Shown here: piece by piece, positions 42,476-52,834 of the stretch
How the letters are laid out: every line of letters starts with the position of its first letter
Numbering within the stretch: position 1 is the stretch's first letter
Source of the DNA: Tamlana crocina
GTDB taxonomy: Bacteria; Bacteroidota; Bacteroidia; Flavobacteriales; Flavobacteriaceae
DNA length: 64,000 nucleotides
Assembly: GCA_040429635.1 (NCBI GenBank)
Contig: CP158972.1
Location: 3,665,501-3,729,500 of the forward strand
Direction: 5' to 3'
Position numbers and translations under genes: made by a program
Notes under the pieces: generated by a model
Seen by the model: the letters and a program-made list of their open reading frames with translations, nothing else
Database searches by the model: none
What the model was told of the DNA's origin: nothing

Positions 42476-44520
42476 CTTTTGGTATTGTAAAAATTAGGGA
42501 TTTAATTCACTACTATTTTTTTGGTCAGCACCTCGTTATTGGCCGTTCTTAAACAAACCACATAAGCACCAGCAGCTAAACTATTCAATCGAACGCCCAT
42601 TTCCAATTGGGCATTGGATACACCACTCAAATCTTGTACGCTTTGGCCACGCATGTTCACCACGGTAAAATGGGTAACCTCGCTATCCATATTTTTCGCA
42701 TAAAACGTTTTGGCTGGGTTTTGGTAATAAGTACGGTTTTTTGTTCCATCGGCCTCTTCTGCACTTAACATTTGCTGTTCGCTCCGGAAAACGATTGACA
42801 GCCTGTTTTTGAACACCCCGGCTTCTGAACCGAACTGACACGCCTCGCCTTTTGTAAGATTGAAATACTCGCCGGTTAGGTTGTCGTGCAGATAAATTCT
42901 TTGACTTTCTTTGATATTTTCCTTCTCGGAAATCATAATTTCGAAAGTGTTATCGCCCGAAGATTTCAAGTTTAAAGGCACTACTTTTTCATCGGTAATT
43001 TCGCCATAGGCCTGCATAATCATATTTTTTCCTTCCAATGATAAATTCAGGTCGTTGTTGTTGGTCTCCGTACTCTTGGCATCGTAGCCATAGTCGAAGC
43101 CATCAGTGGTATAATCGCTGAAGCCCATCAACAGTTCCCTTCTCGTTTTGGGACCTGTTACCGAATTGAATTCCAAACGGATTTTCTGCATTGTATCTCT
43201 TGAAGCCTTTTCTTTTGGATTTTTTCCGTTGGAAGACTTTGAGAACGTAGAACCATTATCGTAAGTACCATCGGCATCGGCTTCCTTAATGAAAACACGC
43301 TGCCCGTTGTTGAATTCCACTTGCCCATCGGCCACAATTTCGGCCAAGAAGCCCTGACCGACAGAAAGGTAGCGCGAAGGCACGATAGTACCATCCTGAG
43401 AGCCGTTATGGTCTCCGTAAAACCCAACAAATTGATAGGCACGGCAAGACCCCAACTTGTTCACTTGGGCATAACCACCTTGGTATTCGTTTAGGTAATG
43501 CGAATTGCCAGCCCAATGTTGCCAAAGCTGTAGCGTGCCGTCTATCACGCCCGCATTGTCGTCGATGAACTTATGGATGTCGATTGCCGAGGCGTAGGGG
43601 TTGCCCAAAAGGTATTCCGTCTTGGACTGGTTGGGCACGGAGCCCGCTCCGCCCTTGTCCGTTACATCCAACAAAATGGTGCCGTTATTTGGTTTTCCCT
43701 CAAAAATATATTGTTGTTCCGCTCCGGCATTCCCGGTCCCTTTTTGGGTATAGCCCACGCCCGGGCTTAATGATGTGGATGGCGAAATTTGCGCCCAGTC
43801 CCAATAAGTCAATCCGTTTATAAATGTGTAGATCCATTGGGTACTGATCTTACCGTTGCCCGTTTGCCCTGAAGTAAACAAACAGTTTGAACCAGCTTCA
43901 TCTTTAAGCATATTTAAACTAAAAGTTGTATTGTTGGCATTGTTACCCGTATTATTGTCTGATAGGGTTGAAACACTCGTAAAACCAACCGGAGAGCCCC
44001 AATAGTTGTACCTATACGGATTGGATTGGCCTTCTTGCCTTCTTAAAATCTTGCCTTCGGCCGATGTTACCAAATCACTGTTTTCTGTCTGCAGCAGTTG
44101 GGAATCGTCCATTAAATCCAAAGTACCGTTCAGTTCAAAATACCAACTGTTTTCAATCAAATTATCTCCGTTTACCGTTAAGGTTTTGTTCGAATCTATT
44201 ATCAAGCCCAAATGGTTATGCGAATTAGTAGTACTAACATTATTAGAGATTTGGATAATGCTCCAATCTTTATTATCTGAAGCATTTTCGATATCCCATA
44301 CATCGCCGTGCAACCAAGTGGATTCGGTGCACCAACACCCATCAGCTACCGTTTTATAGGGCATAGGCGCCGTTTGTGGCTGTACCGTGGTGATGTTGTG
44401 CAGACGAGCAGACAGGCCGTTGCCCGAAAAATCGGTGGTCGTTAGGTTCACGATATCCGTCATCGGGTAATAGGCCTTTAAATTTGACCATGGGATTACC
44501 GCCGATGTGGCCGAATCGGA
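42450..44520. repeat. 2.07-kb near-identical repeat, copy 1 (3' part of gene A)
   Basis: This stretch matches 52809-54879 at a constant offset of 10359. Reading both copies I found three differences (42913, 42961, 44503), all synonymous. It covers the last ~670 codons of gene A, its stop codon and the downstream terminator. Confidence 0.92.
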
Positions 44521-46680
44521 TACCGGTTTGGGAATGGTACTGCCCTGCACCGTGCCCGAATTATTGTTTATCTCTTGGTAGACCGTCTTGCGCAACTGGT
44601 CCTCGGTCAACGCCACGTCAAATACGCGCACCTCGTCTATCGCTCCGTGGAACGGCAGGGCGTGGTCCAGTGCCCTGGACCCTATGGTAAAGCTATCGCC
44701 CGAGGCATAGATCCCACCCGAGAGCGAACCGTCGTTGCTCGAACCGTGGAGCGCGCCGTTCACGTAGGCCCTGAGCTTCGCCGAGGCCGAGGCGCTGTCG
44801 TAAACCAGGGCCACGTGCACCCAGACGTCACGGTCGAACTTAGCCGTTGGCGTGATCGCCGCATCGTTCAACTTGAACCAAAGCTGCCTAGAGCTGTGCG
44901 CCTGGATGTGCAGGTTCCCGAAGTTAACCACATAGCCCGAGCTCGAAAAGCCAGCGTCCAGCTTTATCCACGCCATTACCGTCGCTGCGGTAAGCCCGCC
45001 AAGGTCCAGGTCGCTGTCCAGGTAGTCGTCCACACCGTCGAAATCGATCGTCGCGGACGATGGCGGGTTCACGTCGAATAGGTCTCGGTAGTCCAAATCA
45101 CCGCCAGCGAACAAATCACCGTCCGCATCGGGTAAGATCGATAGGTCGCTGGGGTTATCAATCTCATCATTTGGGTCATTTGGATCATAAGGGGTCGAGC
45201 CCTCAAAAAGAATATCCAAACCATCGTTATCGGTGTCTGAAAACACTATGATTTCATCTGCCATACCATTTTCTTCGATATCTAATAAACCATCATCATC
45301 GCTATCTAAATCAAGAAAATCCGGCATTAAATCCCAATCTGTAAAGACAACATCTATCCCACTACCATAAACAACATCTATTCCTGTAGAAGCTACAACT
45401 CCAGATGGCGCAATATACCCTAAGGTAGTTTGCCCTTCAACGTTATCAGGAATACCGTCATTATCACTATCAATATCTAAATGATTATAAACCCCGTCAT
45501 TGTCAAAATCTTCACCCGTTACTATGGTTAAAGAATTGGCGTTGAAATCTAAAAATTCACATTGTGTGAACGACATAGCATACTGCCTTGTTGAAGAACC
45601 AGAAGATGTTTTTATAGCTTGCATTCTCATGGTAAACGAATTTCCTATAAACTGGTAATACGCTCTTAACCAAGACAATGTAGAAAACCCGTTTACCGTG
45701 GTATCTCCAGAAGTCATTTCAATATTATTCGAACCTAAATCCGTAACGGTTAAATCTGAAGGGTTATCAATACCATAAGCCGCGGGATTATAATAAATAA
45801 CCGACTCCAACAAACTTGAAGTACCGTCGCAATCCCAAGTAATACCATTCACCCTAAAAATATTTGTAGAAGGCGTTGCGGTACCTGAATCTACTATGGT
45901 AAATTTAAAAGTAGCCCCTGGAGTTCCCGTTCCGGCGAAAGTCAGTGTAGTTTGTAAATAGGGCACATTACCCGTAGTATCATCATCAATATTAGCAATG
46001 GTTGTATTGGTAAGTTCTGTAATTTCCATAAGAACATCATACCCTGTAATAGTGTTTCCAAACCTATACACGGCACCAACAGCCCCTTCTGCTCCTGTAC
46101 TTACAGAACTATCATAGTATCCGTTTTCAAAATTTAAAGGTGGGAGTGTGCATTCAAATCTATTTTCCCCTAAGTTTTCAATGGCATCGGGTATGCCATC
46201 ACCATCGTCATCGTAATCCAAGTAATCTCCAACACCATCCTGATCTAAATCAGGAATGTTGTTACAGGTGGAATCTCCTCCCGACACATCGAAGTAAATG
46301 ATTTGGCCAGAAGTTGTTGCTCCAGCCCCATTGTCGTTGACCACTTGCACACCATCTACCTCTACTTTTACGCTTCCGCCGTCCCAACCGTTGTTGGCGA
46401 CATCGTATAATTTAACGTAATAATTTGTACCATTAGGAACACATCCTAAATCGTACTTTACGCTATACCGATCTGTAGAAGTAACTTGACTTGAAGTGTA
46501 ACACTGCGAATCGTCGCAAAGGGTAAGTAATAAATCGTTAGCCGTATTATAAATTTCAACTTTATGTTCGTAAGACTGTTTAGGCCATTTAACCCTCACC
46601 TTTATCGGTGAATGTTGGGCACTGCCTAAATTAAAAACAAGGCATACCACGAGTAGGTGAAAAAATAATTTTGTTTTCAT
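42502..46680 (-). CDS. Giant T9SS surface protein A (TSP3 repeats, LamG, shared tail)
   Basis: 1392 residues. Signal peptide MKTKLFFHLLVVCLVFNLGSAQ. Head: a beta-rich domain with LYDVANNGWDGGSVKVEVDG (about 22-135), TSP3-type calcium repeats (DLDQDGVGDYLDYDDDGDG near 145), a second beta domain (about 175-375), and more TSP3 repeats (DIDSNDGIPD-like, 385-520). The LamG/concanavalin-like domain is at about 540-697 ([20 protein letters not shown] to GAIDEVRVFDVALTEDQLRK). Then comes the shared tail ([54 protein letters not shown]). It ends in a type A T9SS sorting domain (last ~75 residues; VTHFTVVNMRGQSVQDLSG to LTKKIVVN). A secreted, calcium-stabilised adhesin or glycan-binding protein is likely. 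The LamG part is unusually GC-rich. Confidence 0.88.
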   Translation of the reverse strand: MKTKLFFHLLVVCLVFNLGSAQHSPIKVRVKWPKQSYEHKVEIYNTANDLLLTLCDDSQCYTSSQVTSTDRYSVKYDLGCVPNGTNYYVKLYDVANNGWDGGSVKVEVDGVQVVNDNGAGATTSGQIIYFDVSGGDSTCNNIPDLDQDGVGDYLDYDDDGDGIPDAIENLGENRFECTLPPLNFENGYYDSSVSTGAEGAVGAVYRFGNTITGYDVLMEITELTNTTIANIDDDTTGNVPYLQTTLTFAGTGTPGATFKFTIVDSGTATPSTNIFRVNGITWDCDGTSSLLESVIYYNPAAYGIDNPSDLTVTDLGSNNIEMTSGDTTVNGFSTLSWLRAYYQFIGNSFTMRMQAIKTSSGSSTRQYAMSFTQCEFLDFNANSLTIVTGEDFDNDGVYNHLDIDSDNDGIPDNVEGQTTLGYIAPSGVVASTGIDVVYGSGIDVVFTDWDLMPDFLDLDSDDDGLLDIEENGMADEIIVFSDTDNDGLDILFEGSTPYDPNDPNDEIDNPSDLSILPDADGDLFAGGDLDYRDLFDVNPPSSATIDFDGVDDYLDSDLDLGGLTAATVMAWIKLDAGFSSSGYVVNFGNLHIQAHSSRQLWFKLNDAAITPTAKFDRDVWVHVALVYDSASASAKLRAYVNGALHGSSNDGSLSGGIYASGDSFTIGSRALDHALPFHGAIDEVRVFDVALTEDQLRKTVYQEINNNSGTVQGSTIPKPVSDSATSAVIPWSNLKAYYPMTDIVNLTTTDFSGNGLSARLHNITTVQPQTAPMPYKTVADGCWCTESTWLHGDVWDIENASDNKDWSIIQISNNVSTTNSHNHLGLIIDSNKTLTVNGDNLIENSWYFELNGTLDLMDDSQLLQTENSDLVTSAEGKILRRQEGQSNPYRYNYWGSPVGFTSVSTLSDNNTGNNANNTTFSLNMLKDEAGSNCLFTSGQTGNGKISTQWIYTFINGLTYWDWAQISPSTSLSPGVGYTQKGTGNAGAEQQYIFEGKPNNGTILLDVTDKGGAGSVPNQSKTEYLLGNPYASAIDIHKFIDDNAGVIDGTLQLWQHWAGNSHYLNEYQGGYAQVNKLGSCRAYQFVGFYGDHNGSQDGTIVPSRYLSVGQGFLAEIVADGQVEFNNGQRVFIKEADADGTYDNGSTFSKSSNGKNPKEKASRDTMQKIRLEFNSVTGPKTRRELLMGFSDYTTDGFDYGYDAKSTETNNNDLNLSLEGKNMIMQAYGEITDEKVVPLNLKSSGDNTFEIMISEKENIKESQRIYLHDNLTGEYFNLTKGEACQFGSEAGVFKNRLSIVFRSEQQMLSAEEADGTKNRTYYQNPAKTFYAKNMDSEVTHFTVVNMRGQSVQDLSGVSNAQLEMGVRLNSLAAGAYVVCLRTANNEVLTKKIVVN

Positions 46681-46801
46681 AATTAATAGATTTGGGAACC
46701 TAAAAACAACTAATATTCAATCCGTTACACTATTTATTCGCTAAAAGCATTATATTCTCTTTTTTCGTCAACTCAAAATAGATGAAACGTTATTTTTACC
46801 G

Positions 46802-49800
46802 TTAATTAATTACAATTTTTTTAGTGAGCACCTCATTGGTTTCCGTTCTTAAACACACCACATAAGCCCCTGTAGTCATATTGCTGAAGCTAATGCCTCG
46901 ATCTAGCTCTGCTGTGCTTACATTACTCATTTCAAGCACATTTTGCCCGCGCATATTTATCAATGCAAAATGTTTCACCGTACCATTCAACTTTTTAGCA
47001 TAAAAGGTTTTACTGCTGTTTTGATAATAAATAAAACTTTCTGGTGTCATAGCCTCTTCGGTACTTAATGATTGCTGCTCATCTTGGAACACAATATCAA
47101 ACCTACTGTTAAATCTTCCTGGTTCTGAGCTAAACTGATAAGTTCCATCTTGCGAAAGGTCGAAATACTCACCGGTTAAATTATCTTTTATGTAAATAGC
47201 TTGATTTTCTGGGATATTTATTTTTTCGGATATTTTAATTTCGAAACTGTTTTTACCCGACGATTTAAAATTAAGCGGAATGACTTTGTCGTCCGTAATT
47301 GGGCTATAAGCCTGCATGATCATACCTTTTCCTTCAAGAGCTAAATTAAGGTCGTTGTTGTTTGATTCTGTACACTTGGCGTCGTAACCATAATCAAAAT
47401 CATCTTTGGTATAATTGCTAAATCCAAGCAAAAGCTCTCTTCTGGTTTTTGGACCTGTTGCTGAATTGAATTCCAAACGGATTTTCTGCATCTCACTTTT
47501 CTCAATTTTTTCTTTTGAAGATTTGCTGGCTTTGGTAGACTTCGAAAAGATAGACCCTTGATTGTAAGTTCCGTTCGCATCTACTTCTTTTATAAATACC
47601 CGCTGACCGTTATTGAACTCTACTTGGCCATCTGCAACGACTTCAACAACAAACCCCTGCCCTACAGCAATGTAACGGGTAGGCACAATGGCTCCGAATT
47701 TGGAATTATCTACACCACCTTCTATGCCAACAAATTGGTAAGCCCTACAACCGCCAAGCTTATTGACTTGAGCATATCCGCCTTGGTACTCATTTAAATA
47801 ATGTGAGTTTCCTGCCCACTGTTGCCACAAATAAATGGTTCCATCTATTACACCCGCGTTATCATCTATAAACTGATGAAGATCTAAAGCCGAAGCATAA
47901 GGATTCCCTACCAAATATTCGGTTTTTGTTTTGTTGGGCACAGAACCGGCACCGCCCTTATCTACAACATCAATCAAAACAGTACCATTATTGGGTTTAC
48001 CTTCAAAAATATATTGTTGCTCGTTGCCGGGACTACCTGTTCCTTTTTGGGTATAACCCACTCCTGGGCTTAATGGCGAAGTGGGAGATACAGCTTTCCA
48101 GTCCCAATAGGTCACACCATTTTTAAAAGTATATAACCAAGCCGTACTTATACTTCCATTACCTGAATGTCCTGAAGTAAAAGGCAAGTTGAAACCTGAT
48201 TCGTCCTTTAGCATATTCAATTTATAGGATGTGTTATTGAGGTTATTAATAGAGGCATTATCATCTGTAAGTGAGGTAGCGGCCATTGCACCAATTGGTG
48301 CAGACCAGTAATTGTACCAAAACGGACTTGAAGCACCCTCTTGCCTCCTAAGCAATTTACCCGTTGCCGATGTTACCAAGTTGCTATTTATGGTTTGGAT
48401 AAGCTGCGAATCTTCCATTAAATCTAAAGTTCCGTTGAGCTCAAAATACCATTCGTTCTTTACCTGCCGTGTTCCGTTTACCGTTAAGGTTTTACCGGAA
48501 TCAATGAAAAGCCCCATGGTATTGATATCGTGATCAATGGCAATGTTGTTTTTTATTTGAACAATTCCCCATTCATTATCATCTCCTAAATTTGAAATAT
48601 TCCAAACATCGCCATGAAGCCAAGTAGAGCTTGAGGCCCATGGTCCATCAGCGCTTGTTACATAAGGCAGTGGTGCTGTTTGTTCTTGAACTGAAGCACT
48701 ATTATTTTTTGAATACCCGTTGATATTATTACTTGAAAAATCGGCAGCGGCATTGTTAGCCATCGGGTAGTATCCCTTTAAGTTCGCCCAAAGCAAATTA
48801 TCTGAAATATTTGAAGCGATTAATTTTCCACGAATCCCTGTTCCGCTTTGAACAATTTCCTGGTTCATCATTTGCCTTATCTGTTGTTTGCTAAGAGCCA
48901 CATTCCAAATACGGACTTCATCTATATACCCATCAAAACAATACTTGGGTGTATTTGGTGTACTGCTATCATAACTAGCTCCTAATAAAAAACTGTAACT
49001 ATTATTTGAAGGCGCTGAGGCACTTACACTTGTAGCCACCAACACGCCATCAACGTATAGAGACACCGTATTTCTTGTGTATGTTGCTGCTACGTGGTAC
49101 CATTTATTATTCTCAATTTGGTTTGTCGAGGTAATAGTTAATACCGGTATGCCTGAATTATTATACCATATCAAACTAGGATACCCATTTTCCAATGTGA
49201 AATGATAGCCCCTAAGCGCCCCCAATGCAACATCACCTTTAGACATAATTGTTGCCTTGGCACTTGTAGACTTTTGTAGCACCCAAGCTTCTAGGGAAAA
49301 ACTACGAGATAAATCGTGATTATCACCAAAATCAACATAATAGTCTGTTCCATTGAAATCAACAAAAGTGTTCTCAACACATAGTGAGAACGTACCCGTA
49401 TTACCCGGATAAGCATCTACAGAAACATAATAAGTTGCTCCTGGAGTTAAATTAAAACCAGAAACTACCACATCATCATTGTTGGATGCATACCTTTTAC
49501 TATCCACTTCAACCGTTCCGCCATCTTCCCACATGGCCACTTGGGTTCTTCGTTGGGTTCCTTTGGTTCCATCAACATCAACGGTAATGCTAATTTGTCC
49601 TGTTTCTGGCGCCGTAAACTTAAACCAACGGTTATATTTCGGCCCATTATTGTTCCAACTGGAGCCCGCCACCTTATCGGGTGTCGCTCCTGTGGTGTCG
49701 TAAATAGCATCGTCCGAACAAGAGTTTATAAGGTTTGTGATGTCGATGGCACCTTCGTAAAAATCATAGCTTATCCTATCTTTTACGCATAGGGTGAACG

Positions 49801-52693
49801 ACCCATCGTAACTGGAGTTATAAACATCAACCGAAACGTAGTATACCTCACCGGGCGTTAGTGATGTATAACCCAAAATAACATCATCAGTATTAGAAAC
49901 ATACCTATTACTACTCAGTTCGGTGAGTCCGTCGGTTTCCCAAAGGGCTATTTGGGTGGTTTTCTGGGTACCTTTTTCTGCGCCCACATCAACGGTTACT
50001 TCAATTTGACCAGTTGCTGGTGCGGTAAACTTAAACCATCTATTGTTTTTTGGGCCATTATTGTTCCAATTATAACCCTTATTTCGGTCTGGTGAGGCTC
50101 CCACAGTTGAAAATTCTGCATCTGCCGAACAACTGTTTATAATACTTGTAATATCTCTGGCCCCTTCATAAAAATCATAATTCAATTGGTCTTGGATGCA
50201 TAAAGTAAAGGATCCGCTGTACCCCGAATGATAAGCATCAACGGAAAAATAATAAATATCTCCCGGAGTTAGCCCATTGGCTCCCATCACCACATCTTCG
50301 GTATTGTAAGCATATCTTTTACTATTAATTTCGGTGATGCCATCGGAAGCCCATAAAGCTACTTGTGTCGTTTTTTGAGTACCTTTATCTCCTCCTATAT
50401 CCACAGTAATACTAATCTCGCCGGTAGCAGGTGCCGTAAACTGAAACCAACGGTTAGTCTTCGGCCCATTGTTGTTCCAGTTAGACCCTTTGTCGCGGTC
50501 GGCCGATGCGCCTATGGTAGTGTATTCTTCGTTCTGTGAGCAATTATTGATAATGCTCGTAACATCTATGGCTCCTTCATAAAAATCGTAATCCAATTGG
50601 TCTTGCAGGCATAAGGTAAACGTACCACTGTACCCTGAATGATAAGCATCAACAGAAATATAATAAGTATCTCCTGGAGTTAACCCATTGGCTCCCATAA
50701 CCACATCTTCGGTATTGTAAGCATATCTTTTAGTGGCAATCTCGGTAGTTCCATCAGCGGCCCATAGTGCCATTTGCGTCGTTTTTTGAGTGCCCTTACC
50801 GCCTCCTATATCTACGGTAACATTAATCTCGCCAGAAGCAGGTGCTGTAAACTTAAACCAACGGTTTGTTTTCGGCCCGTTGTTATTCCAGTTAGAGCCC
50901 TTGTTGCGGTCAGCCGATGCTCCTATGGTAGTGTATTGCTGATCTTGCGAGCAACTATTAATAATACTCGTAACGTCTATAGCGCCTTCATAAAAATCAT
51001 AATCTACTTCGTCGTACAAACACAATGCAAAGCTTCCTCGATAACTCGAACTGGAATGGTTATCGACCGAAACATAATACCACTCTCCAACCGTTAAACT
51101 ACTGGATTGTACATTTATGTTTCCTGTTGAACTATAATAAGCCGAACTCATAAGTTCTGTACCGCTGTCATCCCACAGCGCCATAAATGGATAGCGTAGG
51201 CTTCCAGACGAACCACCAATATATATTTCGGCTTTCACCTCGGTTGAGGTAGCCTGGAATTTATACCATAAATTGTAATTAGGCCCATTATTCCATGTGC
51301 TTGCTTTAGTCTCATCTGCCGAAGCATTTATCGTGGTGTATTCAGCATCGGCCGAACACCAACTTGATGTATGCGGCAATTCAATGGCCTTGTCTTTAAA
51401 ATCGTTGTTAACCTCGTCATCAACACAAAGCGTAAACGAGCCTCTGTAGTTTGAGTTAGAATGATTGTCAACCGATATATAATACCAATTGCCAACGGTT
51501 AAATTATCCGATTGCACATTTATCGTTCCTGTTGAACTATAATATCTCGAGCTGGCTATTTCTGCACCGCTGTCCTCCCAAAGGGCTAGAAAAGGATAAC
51601 GCAGACTGCCAGAACTGCCCCCAATATTTATTTGAGCATTGACCTCGGTTGTCGTGGCTTGAAATTTGTACCAAACATTATAATTGGGGCCATTATTCCA
51701 TGTACTTCCCTTAGCTTGATCTGCCGAAGCATTTATCGTGGTATATTCGGCATCAGCCGAGCACCAGTCTGAAGTATGTGGCAACTCAATGGCTTTATCT
51801 TTAAAATCGTTATTTACAGTATCGTCAACGCAAAGTGTAAATGAACCCCTGTAATTTGAACTAGAATGATTATCAACCGATATATAATACCAATTTCCAA
51901 TGGTTAAATTATCAGACTGAACGTTAATGGTACCGGTTGAACTGTAATACGTCGAACTTGTAATCTCCGTTCCGACAGCGTCCCAAAGTGCGAGAAAAGG
52001 GTAACGTAAACTTCCCGTAGACCCTCCTGTATTTATAGACGCATTAACTTCTGTTGTGGTCGCCTGAAATTTAAACCAAACGTTATAATTTGGGTCATTT
52101 CGCCAAGTTGAGCCTTTTACACCATCAGGGGTAGCATTTATTGTACTGAATTCACCATCTGCCGAACACCAATTTGAGGTGTGCGGTACCTCATGGGCTT
52201 TTTCCATATAATCAAAATCCACTTCATCCTCCACGCATAACGTAAAGGAACCTCGATAGCTAGTTGATGAATGGTTATCCACAGAAATATAATACCAATT
52301 TCCGACGGTTAAATTGTCGGACTGAACGTTGATACTTCCTGTTGAACTGTAATATGTCATACTAGTTATTTCTGTGCCGTTATCGTCCCAAAGCCCCAAA
52401 TAAGGATAGCGTAAACTCCCTGATGACCCTCCGGTGCTAATTTCGGCATTCACCTGCGTTGTGGTAGCCTGGAATTTATACCAAACGTTGTAATTTGGAC
52501 CATTTCGCCATGCTGAACCCTTTGTTCCATCGGGGGTGGCATTAATTGTAGTGAAAGGTGAATTGGAGGAACACCAATTTGTAGTGTGCGGTATAACCTC
52601 TGCATTTACAAAATCGTCGTTAGCAGGTGTTTGGGCGAACGCATTGAAACCAATAAAACACAACACACTCAAAAAATGAGAGAAAACCTTCAT
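46802..52693 (-). CDS. Giant T9SS surface protein B (eight PPC-like repeats, LamG, tail)
   Basis: 1963 residues. Signal peptide MKVFSHFLSVLCFIGFNAFAQ. Eight tandem beta-sandwich units of about 136 residues follow (about 22-1105), of pre-peptidase C-terminal (PPC) type. Units 1-4 have NYNVWYKFQATTT, GSLRYPFLALWD and NWYYISVDNHSSSNYRGSFT; units 5-8 have GPKTNRWFKFTAPATG, GTQKTTQVALW and PGDTYYISVDAYHSGYSGTF. Next are a LamG domain (about 1108-1271; VDFNGTDYYVDFGDNHDLSR, GYIDEVRIWNVALSKQQ), the common tail (WLHGDVWNISNLGDDNEWGI, GNPYASALDLHQFIDDN) and a type A sorting domain. Its tail is closest to that of protein D. Probably a long stalk-like surface protein; the ligand is unknown. Confidence 0.88.
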   Translation of the reverse strand: MKVFSHFLSVLCFIGFNAFAQTPANDDFVNAEVIPHTTNWCSSNSPFTTINATPDGTKGSAWRNGPNYNVWYKFQATTTQVNAEISTGGSSGSLRYPYLGLWDDNGTEITSMTYYSSTGSINVQSDNLTVGNWYYISVDNHSSTSYRGSFTLCVEDEVDFDYMEKAHEVPHTSNWCSADGEFSTINATPDGVKGSTWRNDPNYNVWFKFQATTTEVNASINTGGSTGSLRYPFLALWDAVGTEITSSTYYSSTGTINVQSDNLTIGNWYYISVDNHSSSNYRGSFTLCVDDTVNNDFKDKAIELPHTSDWCSADAEYTTINASADQAKGSTWNNGPNYNVWYKFQATTTEVNAQINIGGSSGSLRYPFLALWEDSGAEIASSRYYSSTGTINVQSDNLTVGNWYYISVDNHSNSNYRGSFTLCVDDEVNNDFKDKAIELPHTSSWCSADAEYTTINASADETKASTWNNGPNYNLWYKFQATSTEVKAEIYIGGSSGSLRYPFMALWDDSGTELMSSAYYSSTGNINVQSSSLTVGEWYYVSVDNHSSSSYRGSFALCLYDEVDYDFYEGAIDVTSIINSCSQDQQYTTIGASADRNKGSNWNNNGPKTNRWFKFTAPASGEINVTVDIGGGKGTQKTTQMALWAADGTTEIATKRYAYNTEDVVMGANGLTPGDTYYISVDAYHSGYSGTFTLCLQDQLDYDFYEGAIDVTSIINNCSQNEEYTTIGASADRDKGSNWNNNGPKTNRWFQFTAPATGEISITVDIGGDKGTQKTTQVALWASDGITEINSKRYAYNTEDVVMGANGLTPGDIYYFSVDAYHSGYSGSFTLCIQDQLNYDFYEGARDITSIINSCSADAEFSTVGASPDRNKGYNWNNNGPKNNRWFKFTAPATGQIEVTVDVGAEKGTQKTTQIALWETDGLTELSSNRYVSNTDDVILGYTSLTPGEVYYVSVDVYNSSYDGSFTLCVKDRISYDFYEGAIDITNLINSCSDDAIYDTTGATPDKVAGSSWNNNGPKYNRWFKFTAPETGQISITVDVDGTKGTQRRTQVAMWEDGGTVEVDSKRYASNNDDVVVSGFNLTPGATYYVSVDAYPGNTGTFSLCVENTFVDFNGTDYYVDFGDNHDLSRSFSLEAWVLQKSTSAKATIMSKGDVALGALRGYHFTLENGYPSLIWYNNSGIPVLTITSTNQIENNKWYHVAATYTRNTVSLYVDGVLVATSVSASAPSNNSYSFLLGASYDSSTPNTPKYCFDGYIDEVRIWNVALSKQQIRQMMNQEIVQSGTGIRGKLIASNISDNLLWANLKGYYPMANNAAADFSSNNINGYSKNNSASVQEQTAPLPYVTSADGPWASSSTWLHGDVWNISNLGDDNEWGIVQIKNNIAIDHDINTMGLFIDSGKTLTVNGTRQVKNEWYFELNGTLDLMEDSQLIQTINSNLVTSATGKLLRRQEGASSPFWYNYWSAPIGAMAATSLTDDNASINNLNNTSYKLNMLKDESGFNLPFTSGHSGNGSISTAWLYTFKNGVTYWDWKAVSPTSPLSPGVGYTQKGTGSPGNEQQYIFEGKPNNGTVLIDVVDKGGAGSVPNKTKTEYLVGNPYASALDLHQFIDDNAGVIDGTIYLWQQWAGNSHYLNEYQGGYAQVNKLGGCRAYQFVGIEGGVDNSKFGAIVPTRYIAVGQGFVVEVVADGQVEFNNGQRVFIKEVDANGTYNQGSIFSKSTKASKSSKEKIEKSEMQKIRLEFNSATGPKTRRELLLGFSNYTKDDFDYGYDAKCTESNNNDLNLALEGKGMIMQAYSPITDDKVIPLNFKSSGKNSFEIKISEKINIPENQAIYIKDNLTGEYFDLSQDGTYQFSSEPGRFNSRFDIVFQDEQQSLSTEEAMTPESFIYYQNSSKTFYAKKLNGTVKHFALINMRGQNVLEMSNVSTAELDRGISFSNMTTGAYVVCLRTETNEVLTKKIVIN
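49370..52630 (-). repeat. Eight tandem coding repeats of 405-411 bases in gene B
   Basis: The repeat boundary (codons for a CSADxEY/TTINAS-like segment) recurs at about 52567, 52158, 51757, 51352, 50949, 50538, 50128 and 49718. The first four and last four units form two sequence subfamilies. Confidence 0.85.
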
Positions 52694-52735
52694 AGTTAAT
52701 TAAGTATTATAATAGCTTGGGGGCATTATTAGTAA

Positions 52736-52743
52736 CAAACGTA
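52736..52743 (-). promoter_or_regulatory. -7 promoter element of the B-A operon
   Basis: The minus strand reads TACGTTTG, matching TAnnTTTG, with a TTTG at 52764-52767 as -33 element 20 bases away. The leader is about 36 bases. Confidence 0.6.
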
Positions 52744-52807
52744 GAAAAAAAATCCACAAAATGCAAATTTCTTCGACAAAATACATTTACTTGGATTTAA
52801 AAATGAA

Positions 52808-52834
52808 TAAAAAAGCCCTGAAAAACTCAGGGCT
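52808..52834 (-). terminator. Terminator after gene C
   Basis: AGCCCTGA (52814-52821) and TCAGGGCT (52827-52834), same hairpin as behind gene A. It separates the D-C unit from the B-A unit. Confidence 0.85.

Noticed and set aside
44484-45251. Plus-strand open frames opposite the LamG part of gene A
   Set aside because: They arise from high GC content and few stop codons on the antisense strand; the minus-strand frame has clear domains.
49370-52630. Regular repeat spacing that might suggest a CRISPR-like or satellite array
   Set aside because: The units are about 408 bases long, in frame, and code for a beta-sandwich domain; there are no short repeats with unique spacers.
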